From: JAWXCM01 sp034408745
GTDB lineage: Bacteria > Acidobacteriota > Terriglobia > Bryobacterales > Bryobacteraceae
Assembly: GCA_034408745.1 (NCBI GenBank)
Contig: JAWXCM010000103.1
Location: 1 to 64,000 of the forward strand
DNA: 64,000 bases
Direction of reading: 5' to 3'
Part shown: positions 1 through 9,193 of the stretch, piece by piece
How positions within the stretch are numbered: position 1 is the first letter of the stretch
Layout of the letters: every line of letters begins with the position of its first letter
The notes under the pieces: model-generated
Databases searched by the model: none
The model's input: only the letters and a program-made list of their open reading frames with translations
Told to the model about the DNA's origin: nothing
Made by a program: the position numbers and the translations under genes

Positions 1-2
1 AG

Positions 3-1643
3 TTCGATGAGAACTTCAAACAAAATGTCGAGGCATTTGAAGGCGACCTGACAGTTCACAGTGCAGTCGAGTTGGCCAAAGACGCTCCAGCGGGTGCGAC
101 CGAGCTCTCCGTTCTGGTCCGATACCAGGCCTGCACCGACAAAGAGTGCCTGCCTAAGAAAGTCACGCTGACGGCGCCGCTGGCCATCGACACTTCGGCT
201 GCGAAACCGGCCGCGTTCGCAGCACCGGCAGGTTTCACCGAGTTCCCGCCACCCGGCGCGTCGAAGCCCGGTGCTCCCGCGGGCACCCCGGCGCCCGCGA
301 GTCAGCAGTCAGAGGGCCTGGCCGCCTTCCTGCTCATCGCCTTCGGTTTCGGACTGGCCTCCGTCGTCACGCCGTGCGTCTTCCCGATGATCCCGATCAC
401 CCTCAGCTTCTTCCTCAACCGGCCCGGCGTCACCCGCGCCGAGACCATGAAGCAGGCCGGCCTGTTCTGTCTCGGAATCATCGTGCTGTTCACGGGCATG
501 GGCCTCGCCGTCACCGCGATTGTCGGTCCGTTCGGTGTCGTGCAGCTCGGCGCCAACGTCTGGGTCAACGCGTTCATCACGGTCGTATTCATCGGATTCG
601 GCCTCAGCCTGCTGGGCGCTTATGAGATCACACTGCCATCCAGCATGCTTACCAAACTGGACCAGGCGAGCCAGCAGGGCGGCATCTTCGGCACTCTGCT
701 GATGGGGCTGACATTCGCACTCACGTCGTTTGCCTGTGTCGGTCCGTTTGTCGGCACCTTGCTCGCCGGCTCGGCGACACGCGGTGGCATCGAGCCCGCC
801 CTCGGCATGATGTCTTTCGCCACCGGTCTGGCGTCCCCGTTCTTCGTGCTCGCGATGTTCCCGTCGTATTTGAAGGCCCTGCCCAGAAGCGGCGGCTGGC
901 TGGCGCGGGTCAAAGTGGTTCTGGGATTTATCATCCTCGCCGCAGCCCTGAAGTACCTCAGTTCCGCCGACCAGGTGATGCAGTGGAACATCCTCACCCG
1001 GGACCGTTTCCTGGCGGCGTGGGTGGTGCTCTTCGCACTGCCCGGCCTGTACCTTCTCGGCTTCCTGAAGATGGAGGGCGTCAAGTCGGATGAGACGCTG
1101 ACCGTCTCGCGAACGCTCGCTGGCGCCGCCTTCCTGATCTTCGCCATCAGCCTGCTGCCGGGCATGTTTGGAGCCCCGCTGGGTGAGATCGATTCATGGG
1201 TTCCCCTCGCAACCGAGCGCGCCGGCATTGCCGGTGGCGGGGAGGGAAGGGGCACCGTGGCCTGGATGAAGAACGACCTTGACGGCGCCATCGCCAAAGC
1301 CAAAGCCGAGAATAAGCAGGTGCTGGTGGCCTTCACCGGCTACGCCTGCACCAACTGCCACTGGATGAAGGCGAACATGTTCCCTCGACCGGAAATCGCC
1401 GCCGCGCTCAGCAACTTCGTGCTGGTGGAACTCTATACCGACGGTACCGACGACACCAGCGAAGCCAATCAGAAGCTGCAGGAAACGCAGTTCCAGACAG
1501 TCTCGATTCCCTTCTACGCTATCTTCGATACAGACCGGAAGGTGGTCGCAACGTTCGCGAATCTCACACGGAAAGCCCCCGACTTTCTCGCTTTCCTCCG
1601 TACCTCTCCGGCAACTCAGACAACAGCGGCAGCCCGGAACTGA
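3..1643 (+). CDS. DsbD-like thiol:disulfide interchange protein (5' end outside window)
   Basis: The reading frame is open from base 3, so the N-terminus lies outside the window. It should carry electrons from cytoplasmic thioredoxin across the inner membrane to periplasmic thiol proteins. Three parts are visible: the end of a periplasmic DsbD-alpha-like domain with the CTDKECLP cysteine pair; a proline/alanine-rich linker and a CcdA/DsbD membrane core with its two redox cysteines in VTPCVFPMIP and SFACVGPF; and a C-terminal thioredoxin domain with the active site CTNC before HWMK. This order matches full-length DsbD. The next gene starts 4 bases downstream. The family is secure; whether it serves DsbC-like proteins or cytochrome c maturation cannot be seen here, although the c-type cytochromes at 46-56 kb would need such a system. 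Confidence 0.9.
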   Translation, partial: FDENFKQNVEAFEGDLTVHSAVELAKDAPAGATELSVLVRYQACTDKECLPKKVTLTAPLAIDTSAAKPAAFAAPAGFTEFPPPGASKPGAPAGTPAPASQQSEGLAAFLLIAFGFGLASVVTPCVFPMIPITLSFFLNRPGVTRAETMKQAGLFCLGIIVLFTGMGLAVTAIVGPFGVVQLGANVWVNAFITVVFIGFGLSLLGAYEITLPSSMLTKLDQASQQGGIFGTLLMGLTFALTSFACVGPFVGTLLAGSATRGGIEPALGMMSFATGLASPFFVLAMFPSYLKALPRSGGWLARVKVVLGFIILAAALKYLSSADQVMQWNILTRDRFLAAWVVLFALPGLYLLGFLKMEGVKSDETLTVSRTLAGAAFLIFAISLLPGMFGAPLGEIDSWVPLATERAGIAGGGEGRGTVAWMKNDLDGAIAKAKAENKQVLVAFTGYACTNCHWMKANMFPRPEIAAALSNFVLVELYTDGTDDTSEANQKLQETQFQTVSIPFYAIFDTDRKVVATFANLTRKAPDFLAFLRTSPATQTTAAARN

Positions 1644-1647
1644 ATAC

Positions 1648-3693
1648 ATGAAACGAACCCTCGCGCTCCTGGTAGCGTGGACCGCCGCCATGCCGGCGCC
1701 CTCCGATTCGCCCATCAGAGGCTTTTCGCCCGAGGCCGCTGTGTCGCAGCGAGCCCTCGAAGAAAAAGCCCGGGCCATCCCCGACCCCGTGAAGCTGCGT
1801 GGCTACATGGAGCGCATGACTCGCGATACGCACATCGCCGGCTCACCGCAGTCGAAGGCTGTGGCTGAATACGCGCTAGGGCTGCTGAAAAGCTGGGGCC
1901 TCGACGCGCAGATCGAAGAGGCCGAGGCGCTGATGCCGTACCCCACCACGCGCGCGCTGGAGCTAATCGAGCCGGTCCGTTACAAGGCCAAACTGCAGGA
2001 GCCGCTGCTCAAAGAAGACAAGGCCTCGCGCGACCCGAAGCAGATCCCAACGTTCAACTCCTACTCAGCCAGTGGCGACGTTACGGCGCAGGTGATCTAC
2101 GTCAACTACGGCGTCCCGGAGGATTACGCGGAGCTGAAGAAGCTCGGCATCGACCCGAAGGGCAAAATTGCGCTGGCGCGTTACGGCAAGAGCTGGCGCG
2201 GCACGAAGGCCAAAGTTGCCCAGGAAAACGGAGCGGTCGGCTGTTTGATCTACTCCGACCCCAAAGAGGACGGCTACTACCAGGGCGACATCTATCCAAA
2301 GGGTCCGTACCGGCCGCCTCAGGGCGTGCAGCGCGGGAGCGTGGTCGACATGCCGCTCTATCCTGGTGACCCACTGTCGCCGGGCTGGGGAAGCGAGAAG
2401 GGCGCAAAGAAGCTCGACCGCAAAGACGCGGAATCGCTGATGAAGATTCCTGTGTTACCGATTTCTTACGGCGACGCGCAGCCGCTGCTGGAGCACCTCG
2501 GCGGACCTGTCGCCCCGGAGGCGTGGCGAGGCGCTCTGCCCATCACGTATCACATTGGACCGGGCCCGTCGAAGGCGCACCTGAAGGTGGATTTCGACTG
2601 GACCTCGAAGCCTCTGTATAACGTGATCGCGACTATCCCGGGCGCCGAGTCGCCCGACGAATGGGTGATCTACGGCAACCATCACGACGCCTGGAATAAT
2701 GGCGCCCTCGATCCCGTCAGCGGAGCGATCGCGGTGCTGGAGTCAGCCCGCGCGCTTGCGGAACTGAAGAAGCAGGGCTGGCAGCCTCGCCGCACCATCA
2801 AGCTGATTCTGTGGGACGGCGAGGAGTTCGGCCTGCTCGGCAGTACGGAATGGGCTGAGAAGCATGCCGCCGAGCTGCAGCGGAAAGCCGTCGCGTACTT
2901 CAATTCCGACACCAACAGCAAAGGCTACCTTGGTGCGGGAGGCTCTCCGGGGCTGGAGAAGTTCTTCGCCGAAGTAATGCGCGACGTGAAGCAGCCTGGC
3001 CAGGACGTCTCCGTCCTCAGCCACCGGCCAAAGCGCGAGGACAAGCCCGTCCCCTTCAAGATGTCACCCCTGGGTGCGGGAAGCGACTACGTGGTGTTCA
3101 TCCACCATCTCGGTATCGCGTCGATTAATGCCGGCTTCGGCGGCGAGAGCATGGGCGGCATTTATCATTCCGCGTACGATTCTTTTGACTGGTACACCAA
3201 ATTTTCGGACGGCGATTTTACTCATGGGCAGGCTCTGACGCAGGTGATGTCGACAGCGCTCATGCGCATGGCCAGTGCGGAAGTGCTGCCATTTGAATTT
3301 GGAGCCGCGGCGAGGTCGATTGAGGAGTGGATGAAAGATCTGCCGAAGGTGGATGCCACTGGATTGAAAGCCGAGGTCGACGCTCTGAAAGCGGCCTCGG
3401 AGCGCTTCGAGTCGGCCTACGCGAAGGCGGTAAGCGCGGCCCCGGAGAAGCGCCGCGCCGTGAACGCCATCCTTCGCGCATCGGAGCAGGCGTTGCTGAA
3501 GGGACCCGGTATCCCGGGCCGCCCATGGTACAAACACCAGCTCATGGCGCCTGGCCTCTACACCGGGTACAGCGCCAAACCCCTGCCCACCATTCGCGAC
3601 ACAAAGGACCCGCAGGCTGGCGTGGCTCTGGTGGCCGACGCAGTCCGAGCCTATCGGGAAACCATCGAGAAAGCCACCGCTCTGCTGAACTAA
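1648..3693 (+). CDS. Secreted M28 peptidase, glutamate carboxypeptidase II-like
   Basis: This is a 681-residue zinc aminopeptidase/carboxypeptidase related to glutamate carboxypeptidase II. An N-terminal hydrophobic segment suggests export. A PA domain occupies roughly residues 120-280, the M28 catalytic domain about 320-545, and a transferrin-receptor-like dimerisation domain the C-terminus. The binuclear zinc ligands can be placed by spacing: H345 in GNHHDAW, D355 in ALDP, catalytic E392 and ligand E393 in DGEEFG, D421 in FNSD, and H507 in YHSAY. This spacing matches the known family. It probably trims peptides in the periplasm or outside the cell. It follows the DsbD-like gene by 4 bases, so the two may be co-transcribed. 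The substrate cannot be predicted. Confidence 0.9.
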   Translation: MKRTLALLVAWTAAMPAPSDSPIRGFSPEAAVSQRALEEKARAIPDPVKLRGYMERMTRDTHIAGSPQSKAVAEYALGLLKSWGLDAQIEEAEALMPYPTTRALELIEPVRYKAKLQEPLLKEDKASRDPKQIPTFNSYSASGDVTAQVIYVNYGVPEDYAELKKLGIDPKGKIALARYGKSWRGTKAKVAQENGAVGCLIYSDPKEDGYYQGDIYPKGPYRPPQGVQRGSVVDMPLYPGDPLSPGWGSEKGAKKLDRKDAESLMKIPVLPISYGDAQPLLEHLGGPVAPEAWRGALPITYHIGPGPSKAHLKVDFDWTSKPLYNVIATIPGAESPDEWVIYGNHHDAWNNGALDPVSGAIAVLESARALAELKKQGWQPRRTIKLILWDGEEFGLLGSTEWAEKHAAELQRKAVAYFNSDTNSKGYLGAGGSPGLEKFFAEVMRDVKQPGQDVSVLSHRPKREDKPVPFKMSPLGAGSDYVVFIHHLGIASINAGFGGESMGGIYHSAYDSFDWYTKFSDGDFTHGQALTQVMSTALMRMASAEVLPFEFGAAARSIEEWMKDLPKVDATGLKAEVDALKAASERFESAYAKAVSAAPEKRRAVNAILRASEQALLKGPGIPGRPWYKHQLMAPGLYTGYSAKPLPTIRDTKDPQAGVALVADAVRAYRETIEKATALLN

Positions 3694-3899
3694 CGCTGCG
3701 GTGGCGGAGCATCTGGCGGAGCATCTGGTGGTGGAGGCGGCGGTGGAGTTGGGATGTTCAACTCCAGCCAGGCTTGTTTCACGTCGTTATCCACGCGCCA
3801 GTTGTACATGAGGCGCTGCTGCACACTTTCCGCCTCACTACGAATGGCCCGCATCAGCTCATTTGTCAACAACACGGGTCGCTTTGGCCGAAGTTGCAC
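3690..3899 (-). CDS. Possible small proline-rich protein (uncertain)
   Basis: A 69-codon reading frame lies opposite the gap between the M28 peptidase and rplA. Its first part reads like a soluble protein (YNWRVDNDVKQAWLEL) and it ends in a run of prolines encoded by GGTGG/GGAGCATCTGG direct repeats. An internal ATG at 3854 would give a 54-residue product. No convincing ribosome binding site was seen for either start, and the frame overlaps the rplA promoter region. No family was recognised. It may be real or only a low-complexity open frame; the rest of 3694-3893 shows nothing else. Confidence 0.25.
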   Translation of the reverse strand: MQLRPKRPVLLTNELMRAIRSEAESVQQRLMYNWRVDNDVKQAWLELNIPTPPPPPPPDAPPDAPPPQR

Positions 3900-3923
3900 A
3901 TTTGCAACACGGTAAGATACAAT
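3894..3923 (+). promoter_or_regulatory. Likely sigma-70 promoter of rplA-rplJ-rplL
   Basis: TTGCAC (3894-3899) and TACAAT (3918-3923) are separated by 18 bases, a good match to a housekeeping promoter. Transcription from here would give a 5' leader of about 140 nucleotides before rplA, consistent with autoregulated ribosomal protein operons. Confidence 0.5.
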
Positions 3924-4019
3924 CGGAGTTCTGCGGTTCTGAACTGCTCGCTCGTTCGGTTGGTGTTGTTCAAGCCGGATCCCGGGCAGCTCACGTCAAA
4001 TTGGGAGGTGGAGGGTTTT

Positions 4020-4033
4020 GGATCTTCGGATCC
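4020..4033 (+). promoter_or_regulatory. UUCG hairpin in the rplA leader
   Basis: GGATC-TTCG-GATCC forms a perfect 5-bp stem capped by the very stable UUCG tetraloop, 35 bases before the rplA start codon. It may be part of an L1-binding autoregulatory leader, but no established L1 target consensus was recognised here. The hairpin is seen directly; the regulatory role is inference. Confidence 0.35.
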
Positions 4034-4068
4034 TGCCTGAAGCCGTTTGGACCAGTAGAGGTTTCTAC

Positions 4069-4782
4069 ATGAGTCAAAAATCAGGAAAGAAGTTCGCGGC
4101 TGCGGCTGCGCAGGTGGAAGCCCGTCCCTACGCACTCGAAGAGGCCGTAACCCTCGTTCAGAAGATCAAATTCGCGAAGTTCGACGAGACTGTAGAGGTG
4201 CATATGCGCCTTGGTGTCGACCCCAAGCATGCGGACCAGATGGTTCGCGGCACGGTGGTTCTGCCGAATGGTCTCGGCCGAAACAAGCGGGTTCTGGTCA
4301 TCGCATCCGGTGAGAAACTGCGTGAAGCCGAAGCGGCTGGCGCTGATTTCTTCGGCGGCGAGGAAATGGTAGCCCGCATCCAGACTGAAGGCTGGACCGA
4401 CTATGATGCCGTGATTGCCACGCCGGACATGATGCGTTCGGTGGGCCGCCTCGGTAAAATTCTCGGCCCGCGCGGTTTGATGCCCAACCCCAAGACCGGC
4501 ACGGTCACTACCGACATCACAACGGCGGTGAACGAAACTAAAGCTGGTAAGGTCGAATTCCGTGTCGATAAAACCGGTGTGATTCATGCTCCGGTCGGCA
4601 AGGTGAGTTTTGCGCAGGACAAGCTGCTGGAAAACGCAAATGTCCTGATTATGGCGGTGGTTCGTGCCAAGCCGTCGGCTGCCAAGGGCAAGTACGTCAA
4701 GAGTGCAACGCTGTGCTCGACGATGGGCCCGGGTGTCCTGCTCGACGTGACAGCGCTGAACGCGGTCAAGGGAGCGGCGTAA
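4069..4782 (+). CDS. rplA: 50S ribosomal protein L1
   Basis: The 237-residue product matches the usual L1 length. L1 binds 23S rRNA at the L1 stalk and helps release deacylated tRNA; in many bacteria it also represses its own operon. Typical signatures are PNGLGRNKRVLV, GRLGKILGPRGLMPNPK and the following KTGTVT segment. The ATG at 4069 is chosen over an in-frame TTG at 4018 because it has AGAGG 8 bases upstream and gives the normal MSQKSGKK N-terminus. The gene that normally precedes it, rplK, is absent: the upstream neighbour is the M28 peptidase. rplJ follows after 4 bases. Confidence 0.97.
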   Translation: MSQKSGKKFAAAAAQVEARPYALEEAVTLVQKIKFAKFDETVEVHMRLGVDPKHADQMVRGTVVLPNGLGRNKRVLVIASGEKLREAEAAGADFFGGEEMVARIQTEGWTDYDAVIATPDMMRSVGRLGKILGPRGLMPNPKTGTVTTDITTAVNETKAGKVEFRVDKTGVIHAPVGKVSFAQDKLLENANVLIMAVVRAKPSAAKGKYVKSATLCSTMGPGVLLDVTALNAVKGAA

Positions 4783-4786
4783 TCAG

Positions 4787-5317
4787 ATGAAGAGCAGAGA
4801 ACAGAAGAAGAAAGATTTCGAGGCGCTCCGGGCCGAACTGGAGAAGTCTCCCTCGATCTTCGTCACTGGCTACGAGAAGATGACGGTGCAGCAGGATTTC
4901 GAGCTGCGCAAGACGGTTCGCGGCGCTGGTGGCGACTATCAGGTTGTCAAGAACAACGTTGCCGACAAGGCGTCGGAAAACATGCCTGTGAGTGAGCTTC
5001 TCGGCAACCTCAAGGGCATGTCTGCGATGGCCTTCACCACGTCCGACCCCGTGGCTCTCGTCAAAGCACTGATTGCCCACGGCAAAACGAATCCGGCATT
5101 TTCATTCAAGGCCGGGTATGTCGAAGGCCGTGCGATCGATATCAAGAGCATTAATGATCTGGCGACGATGCCTTCGAAGGAAGGGCTGATCGCGAAGGTC
5201 ATGTTCCTGATCAACTCGTCCGCTCAGCGGCTGGCGGTATCGCTGAACGGAGTCGCCCGCAACATGGCGGTGGCTCTGAACGAGGCAATCAAGGAAGAAA
5301 AGTTCCCGCAGGGGTAG
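4787..5317 (+). CDS. rplJ: 50S ribosomal protein L10
   Basis: This 176-residue protein is L10, the base of the L7/L12 stalk, which binds 23S rRNA and anchors L12 dimers through its C-terminal helix. The N-terminal part holds the conserved pattern of an RNA-binding L10 domain (FVTGYEKMTVQQDFELRK, YQVVKNNVADKA), and the C-terminal helix ends in a charged tail. It starts 4 bases after rplA and is followed by a 100-base leader before rplL, as in other bacteria. Confidence 0.97.
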   Translation: MKSREQKKKDFEALRAELEKSPSIFVTGYEKMTVQQDFELRKTVRGAGGDYQVVKNNVADKASENMPVSELLGNLKGMSAMAFTTSDPVALVKALIAHGKTNPAFSFKAGYVEGRAIDIKSINDLATMPSKEGLIAKVMFLINSSAQRLAVSLNGVARNMAVALNEAIKEEKFPQG

Positions 5318-5329
5318 GTTTCCGTTGCG

Positions 5330-5347
5330 CGGTGATGCGAATCACCG
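5330..5347 (+). promoter_or_regulatory. Hairpin in the rplJ-rplL spacer
   Basis: CGGTGA (5330-5335) and TCACCG (5342-5347) form a 6-bp stem with a 6-base loop shortly after the rplJ stop. It may act as an RNA processing or attenuation site that tunes L12 excess over L10, a pattern known from other bacteria. There is no T-run after it. A strong ribosome binding site, GAGGAG, lies at 5402-5407 before rplL. Confidence 0.35.
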
Positions 5348-5417
5348 TCGCGGGCTGGTGAAAACGTAGCGCTCGCGCGCGACAACAGATTTCAAATTTT
5401 TGAGGAGTTAGGACAAA

Positions 5418-5801
5418 ATGGCGGACGTTAACGCGATTCTGGACCAGATCAAGTCGCTGACGCTGCTCGAAGCGGCTCAGCTTGTTAAGGGAATTGAAGA
5501 GGCCTTCGGCGTGTCGGCTGCTGCCGCCGCTGTGGCTGCGGCTCCCGCCGCCGGTGGCGCTGCTGCTGCAGCTCCTGTCGTTGAAGAGAAGACCGAGTTC
5601 GCGGTTGTTCTCACCGGCGCCGGTGCAAACAAAATCAACGTCATCAAGGTGGTTCGCGAAGTTACCAGTCTCGGCCTGAAAGAAGCCAAGGACCTGGTGG
5701 ACGGCGCGCCCAAGACCATCAAAGAAGGCATCAACAAGGAAGAAGCCGAGACGATCAAGAAGAAGTTCGTCGACGCCGGCGCCTCCGTCGAAGTCAAGTA
5801 G
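5418..5801 (+). CDS. rplL: 50S ribosomal protein L7/L12
   Basis: The 127-residue product has the full L12 plan: an N-terminal dimerisation helix pair (residues 1-35), an alanine-rich flexible hinge (about 36-52) and a globular C-terminal domain that binds translation factors, with the signatures KINVIKVVRE and GLKEAKDLVDGAPK. It is the mobile stalk that recruits elongation factors to the ribosome. In most bacteria rpoB follows; here a terminator hairpin and an unrelated FKBP-DinB gene follow instead. Confidence 0.98.
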   Translation: MADVNAILDQIKSLTLLEAAQLVKGIEEAFGVSAAAAAVAAAPAAGGAAAAAPVVEEKTEFAVVLTGAGANKINVIKVVREVTSLGLKEAKDLVDGAPKTIKEGINKEEAETIKKKFVDAGASVEVK

Positions 5802-5822
5802 TTCCTTCTGTAACCAGCGACG

Positions 5823-5848
5823 GGGCTCCCGGTTCAACCCGGGGGCCC
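5823..5848 (+). terminator. Hairpin terminator after rplL
   Basis: GGGCTCCCGG (5823-5832) and CCGGGGGCCC (5839-5848) pair over 10 bp, with one G-U, around a 6-base loop. The hairpin sits 21 bases after the rplL stop. The following T content is weak (TGCTGCTATCATTT), so termination may be partial. Confidence 0.6.
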
Positions 5849-5867
5849 TGCTGCTATCATTTGCGGT

Positions 5868-6761
5868 GTGATTCCCCTCCTCCTGCTGCTCTTTCAGAGC
5901 TTCACGCCAGATCTCCCTCCATCCATTCCCAAAGCCGAAGGTACCGTCGTCGAAATGGCTTCGTTTCGCTATATCGACCTCCGTGTGGGAACAGGCGATA
6001 CGGCCAAACCCGGCCAGAAATACAAAGTTCACTACACCGGCTGGCTCCGCGACGGCAAGAAGTTCGATTCGTCGGTAGACCGTAGCGAGCCTTTCGATTT
6101 TGTGCAGGGAAGGCGCCAGGTGATCGCGGGCTGGGAAATGGGCTTCGAGGGCATGAGGGTCGGCGGAAAACGGCGGCTGTTCATCCCCTATCAAATGGCG
6201 TATGGGGAAAAAGGAAATGCGGCCATTCCCGGTAAAGCCGAGCTCATTTTCGACGTCGACCTGCTGGGTGTGACGGATATGCCGGAGCTTGTACCTGCGG
6301 CCGAGATTCTGGCTCCGATGGATGAATATCGGGACAAGATTATCGGTCTGGCGAAGGCGATTCCGGCGGATAAGTATGGCTGGCGTCCGGCCCCGGGTGT
6401 GCGCTCGACTGGCGAGGTGTTCACCCATATCGCTATGGGGCTGAAGCTGATGCTCGACATTGCTATGGATCAGCCTGAAGCGTCAGCGCTCGACAAGCGG
6501 GTCACCGCGCAGATGGCGGCCGAGAAAGAACCGCAGACGAAGGAAAAGATTGTGGCGATGCTGGAAGCAAATTTCGCCGAAGCGCGGAAGGCGATTCTCC
6601 CGCTTCGCGCCGGATCACTGGGCACGGACGCAGAGTTCTTCGGCAAAACTACCACCCGGAGGGGCATCCTCATCTATGTCGACACGCATCTCGCCGAGCA
6701 CATGGGACAGGCCATCGCCTATGCCCGCATGAACGGCATCGTGCCGCCCTGGTCAAAATAG
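5868..6761 (+). CDS. FKBP-type peptidyl-prolyl isomerase fused to a DinB-fold domain
   Basis: This is a 297-residue two-domain protein. After a short hydrophobic N-terminus, residues 33-136 form an FKBP-type prolyl isomerase domain (VHYTGWLRDGKKFDSS, VIAGWEMGFEGMRVGGKR, IPYQMAYG). Residues 148-297 form a DinB/YfiT-like four-helix domain with the expected metal triad, H187, H274 and H278. FKBP domains speed folding at prolines; the bacterial DinB-fold superfamily includes thiol-dependent transferases and many uncharacterised enzymes. The combination is unusual and its joint role is unknown. The start is a GTG at 5868, 19 bases after the terminator hairpin; no clear ribosome binding site was seen. 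Confidence 0.85.
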   Translation: MIPLLLLLFQSFTPDLPPSIPKAEGTVVEMASFRYIDLRVGTGDTAKPGQKYKVHYTGWLRDGKKFDSSVDRSEPFDFVQGRRQVIAGWEMGFEGMRVGGKRRLFIPYQMAYGEKGNAAIPGKAELIFDVDLLGVTDMPELVPAAEILAPMDEYRDKIIGLAKAIPADKYGWRPAPGVRSTGEVFTHIAMGLKLMLDIAMDQPEASALDKRVTAQMAAEKEPQTKEKIVAMLEANFAEARKAILPLRAGSLGTDAEFFGKTTTRRGILIYVDTHLAEHMGQAIAYARMNGIVPPWSK

Positions 6762-6779
6762 CGGTTCACTACTGGCGGC

Positions 6780-9097
6780 TCACTCCTCGCGGAGCACGAC
6801 CATCGGGTCCACGCGTGAAGCCGAGCGTGCGGGTGCGGCGCAGGCTGCCATGGCTGTCACGGCCAGCAGCGCGGCCGCGCCCGCCAGCGTGAGCGGATCA
6901 TTGGGCTGCACACCTTGCAGCATCGACTGCAGTAACCGGGCACCCGCCAAAGCCAGCACCACTCCCACCACGACGCCCGCGCCAACCAGACCCAGTCCAC
7001 GCCGAAGAACCATTTTGAGTACTTCCACGGGAGTCGCTCCAAGCGCCATCCGGACACCAATTTCACGCCGTTGCAGCGAGACCGAGTAGGAAATGACGCC
7101 GTAAATGCCCGTCGCGGCGAGCACCAGTGCAACGGCGGCGAATGCTGTAAAGAGGCCTGTCTGCTGTTCTTCTCGCTGCAGTTGATCGTCGTCGACGGCC
7201 GTCATTGTCTTTACGTCGGAGATGGGCTGGGACCGATCGACAGCCCAGATGGCTTCCTGGATGGCTCGGACCAGCGTCGACGGGTCGCCTGCCGTGCGCA
7301 CGGCGATGTCACCAGGGACGGGCCAGAACCCTTCCGACTGCGCCAGCGGCATGTAGACCGCGGGCTTGGTGGCGATAGTGATTCCCCGCTCGCGTATCTC
7401 CCTGACGACGCCTGCAATTCGAACCCACCGGAGGCCGTCTCCACTGATGGACAGCCGTTTGCCAACGGCGCTGGTATTTCCGAAGTGCCGGTTGGCGAGG
7501 GTTTCGTTGATCAGGACGACGCGCTCGCCGCCCGCGGTATCGGAGGTAGTAAACAGGCGGCCTTCGCGCACCCCGGCGTCCATGGTCTGAAGGAAATCCG
7601 AGGTGACGACGCGGAACAGCGCATCCTGCTCACGAGCCGCTTCGCGAGCCTGGCCCTCGAGGATATAGCCGCTGGTGTTGCCTGACGCTGTGAGGGGCAG
7701 GTCGGACGTGTAGCCAACGTTGGTGAGGCCGGGCAAATTGCGCACGTTCTCCACCACGGATTCGAAGAACGCTTTCTGCTTCGCATGCGTCCCGTAACGG
7801 CTTCGAGGCACCTCAGTGGACATCGTGAGGATGTGGTCTGTGCGAACGCCGAGGTCAGTGTTCTGCAGGTTCTTCAGGGTCTGAATCATCAGCCCGGCTC
7901 CGGCGAGCAGCGCGACCGCGAGTGCGGTCTGCGATATCACGAGCACTTCACGCAGCCATCCGCCGGAACCACCGGCCTGCGTTCGGCCGCCCTGACGAAG
8001 CGAATGCTGGAGGTCGACACGACCGGCTGCAATGGCCGGGAACACGCCGAACAGAACGCCGGTCAGGGTGGTGACCAGCATGGTGAAGCCGAGCATTTTC
8101 CAATCGATCTGCAGTGACCCGGCGGCGAGGGTGGAGGGGACCAGTTTCTCAAGCAGGATCATGGACAGCCTTGCCAGTGCGATGCCGAGCAGTGCGCCGA
8201 AGCCTGCCAGCATCAGGCTTTCTGTGAGTAACTGGCGCACGATGGTGGAGCGATTCGCACCCAGCGCCGACCGTACGGCGATCTCGCGCTGACGCGCGGA
8301 AGCTCGCGCGAGGAGCAGGTTGGCTACATTGGCGCACGCGATCAGCAGGACGAAGCCGGAGGAGGCGAACAGCACGATGAGGCCGGTCTTCGACTCGCCG
8401 GCGTACTGATCGCGGAATGGCACTACTACCGCACCCAGGTTGCGATTCTCCGGGTAGCGGTCGGCCAGGCGTTTCGCGATAATGCTCATCTCCGACTGTG
8501 CCTGTTGCGCGTTGACGCCAGGCTTCATGCGAGCTACGCACATCAGAAAGTGCGATCCGCGGCGCGCCAGCTCCTGTGGGGTGAATGACACCGGCAGCCA
8601 GATTTCGGTGCGGCGGGTGGGAAAGCTGAAGCGCGGCGGCATCACACCTACCACCTCGTATGGTTCGTCACTCAGGAGCACTTTGCGGCCGATGATGGAC
8701 GGGATCGCCGCCGAACCGCCTCTGCCAGAGCCCGTAGCCAATAACTGCCACACGCGCGCTGCCTTTGTCTTCCTGCTCTGTGAATGTGCGGCCCAGATGA
8801 GGCTTTGTGCCGAGGACTCCCCAGAAGCTCGCCGTGACGCGACGGCCGATGAGGCGCTCGGGTGGACCATCGCCGGTGAGGTTGACGGAACCGCCGCGAG
8901 TCGCCGCGATATCGGTGAACACGCTGTTCTGCGTCTTCCAGTCAACCCAGTTTGCGGGGGCGGGCGTGTTGCGTGGGAATCCGACGTGGCTGGAGTCTTC
9001 CCAGACCAGCGAGGGCGAGAATCGCCGTGACGGTCACCGCGGGTGTTCGCAACATCATGCGCAGTCCATGGCGCGCGTCGGCGAGTAGCTGGCTCAT
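6780..9097 (-). pseudogene. Broken MacB/FtsX-type orphan permease (two lesions)
   Basis: This would be an acidobacterial duplicated orphan permease: MacB-like periplasmic domains and FtsX permease modules without an ATPase domain. The 3' portion (8700-6780) is intact and ends normally. The 5' part is in other frames. An ATG at 9097 begins MSQLLADARHGLRMM and runs to about 9010, where the sequence jumps to VWEDSSHVGFPRN in a second frame; compared with the intact relative at 20653, about 31-33 codons covering the first membrane helix are missing. The second frame then runs to RRFGGDP and a single extra G at about 8700 is needed to reach SIIGRKV in the third frame. A functional full-length product is therefore unlikely unless both lesions are assembly errors. 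Confidence 0.8.
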
Positions 9098-9193
9098 GAC
9101 GGTCTATACGCAAAAAGAAGGTTAAAGTTATGCAGATGTTTACAGTCCGGCGAAAAGCTGAGTCGACGGAGGTTGCGTTACCATCTCAGCAAT

